In this document: positions 58,812 through 64,000 of the stretch, one piece after another | How positions within the stretch are numbered: position 1 is the first letter of the stretch | Layout: each line of letters opens with the position of its first letter | Source: Streptomyces spirodelae | Lineage (GTDB): Bacteria > Actinomycetota > Actinomycetes > Streptomycetales > Streptomycetaceae | Length of the DNA stretch: 64,000 bases | NCBI RefSeq assembly: GCF_017676385.1 | Contig: NZ_JAFFZN010000004.1 | Coordinates: 186,001 to 250,000, forward strand | Direction: 5' to 3' | Notes under the pieces: generated by a model | Database searches by the model: none | The model's input: only the letters and a program-made list of their open reading frames with translations | What the model was told of the DNA's origin: nothing | Made by a program: the position numbers and the translations under genes

Positions 58812-60605
58812 GTGATAGTGCTCGGGTACAACGGTTTCACCAGGGGCGCGGAGCTCTTCGGGCGCCTGTACGGGTCGACGGGCGTCGGGCGCAACCTCCT
58901 GGTGGGGCACGATGCCGCGGCCGCTGTGGTGATCGACGGTGAACTGGTCGCGGCTGTCGAGGAGGAGCGGCTCAGCCGGGTGAAGAAGACCTCGGACTTC
59001 CCGGCGCAGGCGATCGAGTGGTGCCTGGAGGCCGCCGGTGTCACGCTCGACCAAGTGGATGTCGTCGCCTTCCCCTGGCGCTTCTCGCCCGCCGTGGCCG
59101 AGGAGATGATCGCGGGGATATCCAGTGCCGACATGCCGGTCACCGCGAAGTTCGACGCGCTGCGCCGCGCGGGCGAGGCTTACACCGGCATGCTCAGCCG
59201 CGAAGCCGTCCACGGCGACTTCGTCGAGCGCACCGGCCATCCGCTGGATCCCAACAAGCTGGCGCTGGTGCCGCATCACCTGGCCCATCTCATGTGCGGC
59301 GCGTATCTGGCGGGCAGCACGGACGCCGCTTTCGTGGTGAGCGACGGCCGCGCCGAAACCCTGTCCTCCGTGATGGGTGAGCTGCGCGGCGGCGTCGTCC
59401 GTCTCTTCGACGAGTGCACTGTTCCCCTGTCCAGCTCGCTGGGCGTGGCCTACGGGCGGATCACCCGCTACCTGGGATTCGTGCCCAACAACGACGAGTA
59501 CAAGGTGATGGGGCTCGCCGCATACGGCCCGCCGCCGCAGCACAACCCACTCCTCGAGCGCGTGGTGCGGCTGCACGAGAGCGGTTCGTACACCATCTCC
59601 ATCCCCCAGGACGTCCCGGCCTACTTCGCGCTCTTCGACAGCCTCTTCGGCGGCGACAGCGAGAAGCGCGAGGAGTTCGACTTCCGGGTCGAGGTCGCCG
59701 GAATGGCACAGCACATGGTCGAGGCCGTCACCGCACACCAGCTGCGGGCCCTGACCGCTGCCTCCGGCCTGGACCACCTGCTCTTCGAGGGCGGGCTGGC
59801 GCTCAACTGCGTAGCCAACACGAAGATGCTGGAGAGGTCTTCGTTCACCGGCATGGACGTCAGCTTCGGAGCCAGCGACCCCGGTGTCGCCATCGGTGCG
59901 GCCGTGTACACCGCCGGCCTGCGAAACCGGCCCGCTGACGCCGTCACCACGCCCTACCTGGGGCCCTCATACAGCGAGAGCCAGGTGCTGGACGCCCTGG
60001 CGGAGTACGAGGACCGCGTCGAGTGGCAGCAGGAGCCCGACGCCACCGCGCTCGCCCACCGGACGGCCGAACTGCTGGCCGACCGGAACGTCGTGGGCTG
60101 GTTCCAGGGCCGCGCCGAGTTCGGACCGCGTGCCCTGGGCAACCGCAGCATCCTCGCCAACCCGGCCTTCCCCGACATCAAGGACATCATCAATCTGCGG
60201 GTGAAACACCGGGAGCCCTTCCGCCCGTTCGCTCCCGTCGTCCTGGAATCCGAGGCACCGCGTGTGTTCGAGATGGGCAAGAAGACCTCGTCGCCCTACA
60301 TGACGTTCGTCTTCCCCGTGCGTCAGGAGTACCGAGAGCTGATCCCCGGCGCCTGCCACGTGGACGGCACGGCGCGAATCCAGACCATCGACGAGCGGCA
60401 GAACCCCGTGCTCGCGGAGCTGCTGCGCGTCTTCTTGGCACGGACGGACGTGCCGTGTCTGCTCAACACGTCCTTCAACGTGGCCGGCGAGCCCATCGTC
60501 TGCTCACCCCGGGACGCACTGGAGTGCTTCCTCGCCACAGAGATCGACCATCTGGTCCTCGACCGCTTCGTGGTCACCAAGAAGGGTGAGGGTGCCCTGC
60601 CGTAA
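58812..60605 (+). CDS. Carbamoyltransferase (NodU/CmcH/TobZ family)
   Basis: 597 residues, full length. N-terminal kinase-like (Kae1-type) domain: NLLVGHDAAAAVVIDGELVA and EEERLSRVKK, metal-binding HHLAHLMCG, and DGRAETLSSVMGEL. C-terminal YrdC-like domain region: GWFQGRAEFGPRALGNRSIL, LNTSFNVAGEPIV. It forms carbamoyl-adenylate from carbamoyl phosphate and ATP and transfers the carbamoyl group to a hydroxyl of a sugar or natural product. GTG 58812 follows GGGAGA. There is no biosynthetic neighbour, so the acceptor is unknown. Confidence 0.93.
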   Translation: MIVLGYNGFTRGAELFGRLYGSTGVGRNLLVGHDAAAAVVIDGELVAAVEEERLSRVKKTSDFPAQAIEWCLEAAGVTLDQVDVVAFPWRFSPAVAEEMIAGISSADMPVTAKFDALRRAGEAYTGMLSREAVHGDFVERTGHPLDPNKLALVPHHLAHLMCGAYLAGSTDAAFVVSDGRAETLSSVMGELRGGVVRLFDECTVPLSSSLGVAYGRITRYLGFVPNNDEYKVMGLAAYGPPPQHNPLLERVVRLHESGSYTISIPQDVPAYFALFDSLFGGDSEKREEFDFRVEVAGMAQHMVEAVTAHQLRALTAASGLDHLLFEGGLALNCVANTKMLERSSFTGMDVSFGASDPGVAIGAAVYTAGLRNRPADAVTTPYLGPSYSESQVLDALAEYEDRVEWQQEPDATALAHRTAELLADRNVVGWFQGRAEFGPRALGNRSILANPAFPDIKDIINLRVKHREPFRPFAPVVLESEAPRVFEMGKKTSSPYMTFVFPVRQEYRELIPGACHVDGTARIQTIDERQNPVLAELLRVFLARTDVPCLLNTSFNVAGEPIVCSPRDALECFLATEIDHLVLDRFVVTKKGEGALP

Positions 60606-61311
60606 CAGCGCGCACCGGGCCGGTACCGTCGACAGCTCGTCCTGCCCGCACGATACGGCCTCCCATCGGCGCCGTCCGAGTGGCGGGGGCCGGGCGGGTG
60701 AAGAGGCTGCTGCACACAGGCGGTCGGGACCGGGTGCGGCCCGCCAGCTGTCGGCGCCCCTGCCGGCGCTGTTGTCGTAGGACACCCCGGCGAAGGTCAG
60801 CCCGTCCTCCTCATGTACACAGTTGACGCTCATGTCGACGTCATCGGCAATGCGGATCATGACGCCCGTGTGCTCCTCGGGCTCCTCTCCTCCCGGCACG
60901 TCGGACATCTTGTCGATCCGGACATGGCGCCCCCGGTCCCTGCCCGACGTGACGCGTCCCACCACGCCGAAACAGCGGGCGGAGCCCGCATACTTCGGAC
61001 CGACCCCCTCGCCCCCCGACAGGGCCCTCTGGGTGGAGGACTGGGCCGGTGTCGAGGAAGCCCTCGAACGCGATGGCCTCACGGTCGACTGGTGCCAGGC
61101 GTGCTGATGGCCGAGGCCGGTGACGAGGCTGGCGGTGGTGGCCGTGGCCGCATGCGGCCCTCTGCCAGGTCCTGACCGGCCGCCGGCGTCGGGCATCCAG
61201 AGGTCCACGCAGCCGCCGGGGCCCCGGCCTCGCCACGCCGGGCAGGTTTACGGAGAAGACACGTGCGGCACCGGGCTCTTTGCGCCCGACCGCGGGTTTC
61301 CGTGACAGGCT
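60606..61311. other. 706-bp gap without a convincing gene
   Basis: Two weakly protein-like stretches: on the minus strand from an ATG at 60908 (MSDVPGGEEPEEHTG, then IRIADDVDMSVNCVHEEDG), and on the plus strand ending 61107 (WVEDWAGVEEALERDGL). Neither has a ribosome site or plausible ends, and the first runs antisense into the carbamoyltransferase. They may be gene scars. Confidence 0.4.
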
Positions 61312-61908
61312 TCAGTCCTCGCCCCAAGCAGTTACCACGAAGGTCACCTTCCCCGCATCCGGCGAGATGTCCTCGACTCGCAGCAACTCGACGGCGTGGT
61401 TCTGGTCGTAGGGGTGGGTCAGGCAGAACTGCTGCCCTGCCTTGAGCTCGGAGAGCGGAATGCCGGCGTTGATCTCGGGCACTTCCTGGCTCTTGACGAG
61501 GGCGTTGCAGCTGCGTCCGTCCTGCTTCCCGGAAACCTGGTATGCCGCATTGACGCTGTCGTGCGGATCGAGGAAGCTCAGCTTCGCCTGACCGCTCTTT
61601 CCCCCGCACGGAGCAACCGACAGGTCCGGGTTGGTGTATCTCAGTTCGAACCCGCCTTCCACCAGCTTCGGAGAGGTCCCGTCGAGAGACGCGTAGACGG
61701 TGCCGCAGTCACCGTCGTCCGACTCTCCGCCCATCGTGAGCGAGGCGTCCTTGTACCGCACGGGCTCTGTTGCGCTCGGCGAGCCGGAGGGTGAGCTCGT
61801 ACTCGTCCTGGAAGGCGGCGCGGGCTCGGGCCTGTCGTTCTCGCTCGAGCAGGCAGTGGTGAGGGCCGTGGCCAGGAGCCCGGCCATGATCCAGGTTGTC
61901 GTTCGCAT
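61312..61908 (-). CDS. Small lipoprotein, function unknown
   Basis: 198 residues. Signal peptide with lipobox ALTTA-C20, a Ser/Pro/Thr-rich linker (about 21-50), then an extracytoplasmic domain with three Cys (GDCGTVYASLDG, APCGGKSGQ, RSCNALVKS, QQFCLTH; four in all) that could form disulfides. The C-terminus VEDISPDAGKVTFVVTAW is beta-rich. Typical of Streptomyces surface lipoproteins with no assigned role. ATG 61908 lacks a clear ribosome site; an upstream start at 61950 would also work. Confidence 0.75.
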   Translation of the reverse strand: MRTTTWIMAGLLATALTTACSSENDRPEPAPPSRTSTSSPSGSPSATEPVRYKDASLTMGGESDDGDCGTVYASLDGTSPKLVEGGFELRYTNPDLSVAPCGGKSGQAKLSFLDPHDSVNAAYQVSGKQDGRSCNALVKSQEVPEINAGIPLSELKAGQQFCLTHPYDQNHAVELLRVEDISPDAGKVTFVVTAWGED

Positions 61909-62607
61909 GGCCCAGAGAGTGTCACCGCGCTCGGACAGCAACAAGCGCAATGAGTGCCAACTTTCCCTGCCCTCAGTGTATTTGCATGAACTCGCCTCAT
62001 CGTCGGGGGCTCAAGAGGGCCGCCGTCGCCGACTACGGACCGGAAGGCATGCCGCGCAACGCCGAGTGCCCCGGTCCGACCCGCGCTCCCGGCGCATCAG
62101 GTACGGCAGACCGAACCTCCCGGCCGATGCCGGGACGCATGCCTCCAGCAGCAGTGCTCCCTTTGCGCCGAGCGTGGCGGGAAGCCATCGGGTAACCCAC
62201 TGCTGCTCACCCATCCGGAGTACCGGCAGACGCCGGGCGCGTCCACACCACCGCCCGGCACAGGGGAACGCCCAGCGGAGCGAGGTGTCCCGCTCCCCGG
62301 CCCCAGCCCGAGAAGCGGGGGCAGCGCGCTCAGCGGGGACCACCGCGTTTTGCGTCTCCTCCGACGCGTGCGCCCCCACCCGCGCGGCGTCACCGGGCCG
62401 TGCCGCAGCGGGGGTTTGCGGGTGCCGTTGAGCACCGCTCCGCGCATTCTGGCCACAGGGCGTCGTTCTGCCGCCTCCACGCCCGGCCCGGCGGTGCACC
62501 GGGATGCGGGACCGCCGGCGCCTGCGAGCAGTGCCGGCCCTGCGGAGGTACATGACCGGCGCGCGGCGCGAACACAGCATCGGACACGCCGAGCCAGGGA
62601 GACGGAC
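61909..62607. other. 699-bp gap, nothing recognised
   Basis: Lies between the divergent lipoprotein and site-2 protease genes. Frames are open on the minus strand but have no recognisable domain or plausible start. The promoter of the protease is presumably near 62560-62600. Confidence 0.4.
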
Positions 62608-63750
62608 GTGCGGGCAACTCTTCCACTGGGACGGATCGCCGGGGTGCGGATCGGCGTTCACTGGAGCGTCCTGCTTGTTTTCGCCCTCGTCGCATGGATC
62701 CTGGCCAGGAGCCGCTTCCCGCAGGTCGATCCCGGCCGTGCCGAGGCACTGTACTGGGTGATCGCGCTGGGCACAGCCGTACTCTTCTTCAGCTCGCTCC
62801 TCGCCCACGAACTGGCGCACGCGGTCGTTGCCCGACGCAACGACGTGCCGGTGGAGGACATCACGCTGTGGCTGCTGGGCGGTTTGGCACGGCTCAAGTC
62901 CGAAGCGTCGCAGCCCGGAGCGGAACTGCGAATCGCGGGCGTCGGCCCCCTGGTCAGTCTCCTGCTCGGAGTGGGCTTCGGGCTCTGCTCCTGGCTCGTC
63001 CACCTCCTGGGTGCTCCCCGGCTCGTGGTGGAGGCGGTGGCGTGGCTGGCGGTCATCAACGTGCTGCTCGCCCTCTTCAACGCCATTCCCGCCGCGCCGC
63101 TGGACGGTGGCCGTCTGCTGCGGGCCGTCCTGTGGTGGCGTACCGGGGACCGGCTGCGGGCGGCGATCGGGGCCACCCTGGCCGGACGTGCGTTCGGCTG
63201 GCTGCTCATCGTCGGAGGGCTGCTGCTCTTTCTGGCGACCAGGGTCTTCGACGGGCTCTGGCTGGCGCTGATCGGCTGGTTCCTGCTCTCTGCCGCGACC
63301 GCGGAAGGCCGGCAGGCGCAGCTCCGCAGCACTCTGGCGGGAGTTCCCGTACGCAGGGCCATGACGGAACAGCCCGTCACGGTATCCGCCGAGCTGACCG
63401 TCTCGGGGTTCCTCTCGGACGCCAGGTACCGCTACCGGCACTCGGCCTTCCCCGTGGTGGACCCGGTGGGCGAGGCGGTCGGTCTGATGACTCTGGAGCG
63501 GGCTCAGCATGTCCGAACGGACCAGCGGGAAACGACCGAGGTCGGGGAGGTGATGCTGCCACTGGCAGAGGCCGTCACCGTAGCCCCGGACGACTTGCTC
63601 CCGGACCTGCTGCCCCGGATGGAGTCCGGCGCGGAGCACCGGGCGATCGTGCTGGACGGCGGCCGGGTCGTCGGCATCGTCGCGCCCAGCGACATCGCCC
63701 GGACGCTGAACTGGCTGATGCCCCCACAGCCGCGCTGGGGGAGCAGGTGA
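62608..63750 (+). CDS. Site-2 protease family (M50) with CBS domains
   Basis: 380 residues, six or so membrane helices. Zinc site H67-E-L-A-H71 in SSLLAHELAH and the second motif Asp165 in NAIPAAPLDGGRLLRA. Two C-terminal CBS domains (about 250-375: VRRAMTEQPVTV, AFPVVDPVGEAVGLM, VGEVMLPLAEAVTV, IVLDGGRVVGIVAPSD) probably sense adenine nucleotides. It cuts membrane-embedded substrates such as anti-sigma factors. GTG 62608 follows AGGGAG at good spacing. The last residues (PPQPRWGSR) look like a short hairpin element read through. Confidence 0.92.
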   Translation: MRATLPLGRIAGVRIGVHWSVLLVFALVAWILARSRFPQVDPGRAEALYWVIALGTAVLFFSSLLAHELAHAVVARRNDVPVEDITLWLLGGLARLKSEASQPGAELRIAGVGPLVSLLLGVGFGLCSWLVHLLGAPRLVVEAVAWLAVINVLLALFNAIPAAPLDGGRLLRAVLWWRTGDRLRAAIGATLAGRAFGWLLIVGGLLLFLATRVFDGLWLALIGWFLLSAATAEGRQAQLRSTLAGVPVRRAMTEQPVTVSAELTVSGFLSDARYRYRHSAFPVVDPVGEAVGLMTLERAQHVRTDQRETTEVGEVMLPLAEAVTVAPDDLLPDLLPRMESGAEHRAIVLDGGRVVGIVAPSDIARTLNWLMPPQPRWGSR

Positions 63751-64000
63751 CGGGCCGGACGTCTGGTGATCCATCCCTCCCATTTCCCGGTGCTTCCCGG
63801 TGTCCTCAAGCGCAGGCCGATCGGGTGGCGGCACCAGCTCTCCTCATCCACTGCGCGCAGGTGACTGCGCAGCGTGACACAGGTCGCGGGGGAGCGGCCC
63901 CAGCGTGGCTCCTGCGGCGGTTCACGCCCGCGCCAGCGGCCTCGCACCGGGGGCCGGTGGCCGGCGAGCCGCCGGTCAGCGATGGGGCACGACGGCGACA
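63751..64000. other. Right edge, nothing recognised
   Basis: 250 bp after the site-2 protease with no protein-like frame that can be judged; a gene may begin beyond the edge. Confidence 0.3.

Noticed and set aside
60504..60908. Possible small minus-strand gene starting MSDVPGGEEPEEHTG
   Set aside because: No ribosome site, and its last 100 bp are antisense to the carbamoyltransferase; kept only as a note on the gap.
63717..63748. Fourth copy of the glycan-operon palindromic element at the end of the site-2 protease gene
   Set aside because: It shows CCCCCAC and GTGGGG-like hairpin character (CCCCCACAGCCGCGCTGGGGG), but it lacks the CGAGCAGGG core, so I do not group it with the other three.
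62011..63834. Minus-strand open frame of 607 codons opposite the site-2 protease and the gap before it
   Set aside because: Most of it is antisense to a clear M50 protease; the remainder in the gap has no plausible start or domain.

Overview
The window is high-GC DNA with dense, often 4-bp-overlapping operons, many GTG/TTG starts, leaderless-looking starts, AraC/IclR/ROK/GntR/CGNR/Rrf2 regulators, secreted proteases and a lasso-peptide cluster. This points to an actinomycete, most likely Streptomyces, and reads as accessory chromosome. No rRNA, tRNA, CRISPR array, insertion sequence or prophage was recognised.

Layout. (1) 1-16119, plus strand: a 14-gene, nearly gap-free glycan operon cut by the left edge. 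It holds a heparinase-like protein, a beta-helix lipoprotein, an O-antigen-ligase-like membrane protein, GT4 and GT2 glycosyltransferases, a sugar C-methyltransferase, a cytidylyltransferase-like enzyme, a PIG-L deacetylase, an SDR epimerase, a DUF4910 protein, a flippase, a polysaccharide pyruvyl transferase, an RmlC-like epimerase and a class III aminotransferase. It looks like the locus for a cell-surface or exported polysaccharide carrying a branched amino sugar. (2) 16133-19094: PAP2 phosphatase, GlxA-type regulator and GAPDH. (3) 19178-23602: a dihydroxyacetone-kinase island (DhaK-DhaL fusion, separate DhaL, IclR regulator, DhaM and a dedicated HPr). (4) 23768-28725: SCO6745-family/GntR pair, MFS exporter/CGNR regulator pair, a VOC-family gene remnant and a DinB protein. 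(5) 28910-31614, minus strand: a four-gene class II lasso-peptide cluster (A, C, B1, B2) whose predicted core GFHGWHWDTFGGHGRGWW resembles anantin. (6) 31750-41508: dienelactone hydrolase, a membrane-anchored unknown, an Eis-like acetyltransferase, epoxide hydrolase/CGNR pair, Rrf2/amidohydrolase pair and an ABC-F ATPase. (7) 41809-52022: CutC, M81 peptidase and ROK repressor on the minus strand, divergent from a Dpp-type ABC importer and a ROK sugar kinase, suggesting uptake of a sugar-peptide conjugate. (8) 52160-58363: M64 and S1 secreted proteases with regulators, and an aldo/keto reductase. (9) 58812-63750: an orphan carbamoyltransferase, a small lipoprotein and a site-2 protease with CBS domains, separated by two gaps of about 700 bp with no convincing genes.

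Several regulator/target pairs carry visible operator candidates. A 17-bp AACCG-N-CTAAG-N-CGGTT-like motif recurs at both unlinked CGNR loci. A 28-bp motif appears on both sides of the IclR gene. A 14-bp motif is identical upstream of the Rrf2 gene and the amidohydrolase. Short palindromic elements have been absorbed in frame into three genes of the glycan operon, and a TTA codon near the start of the beta-helix gene suggests bldA control.
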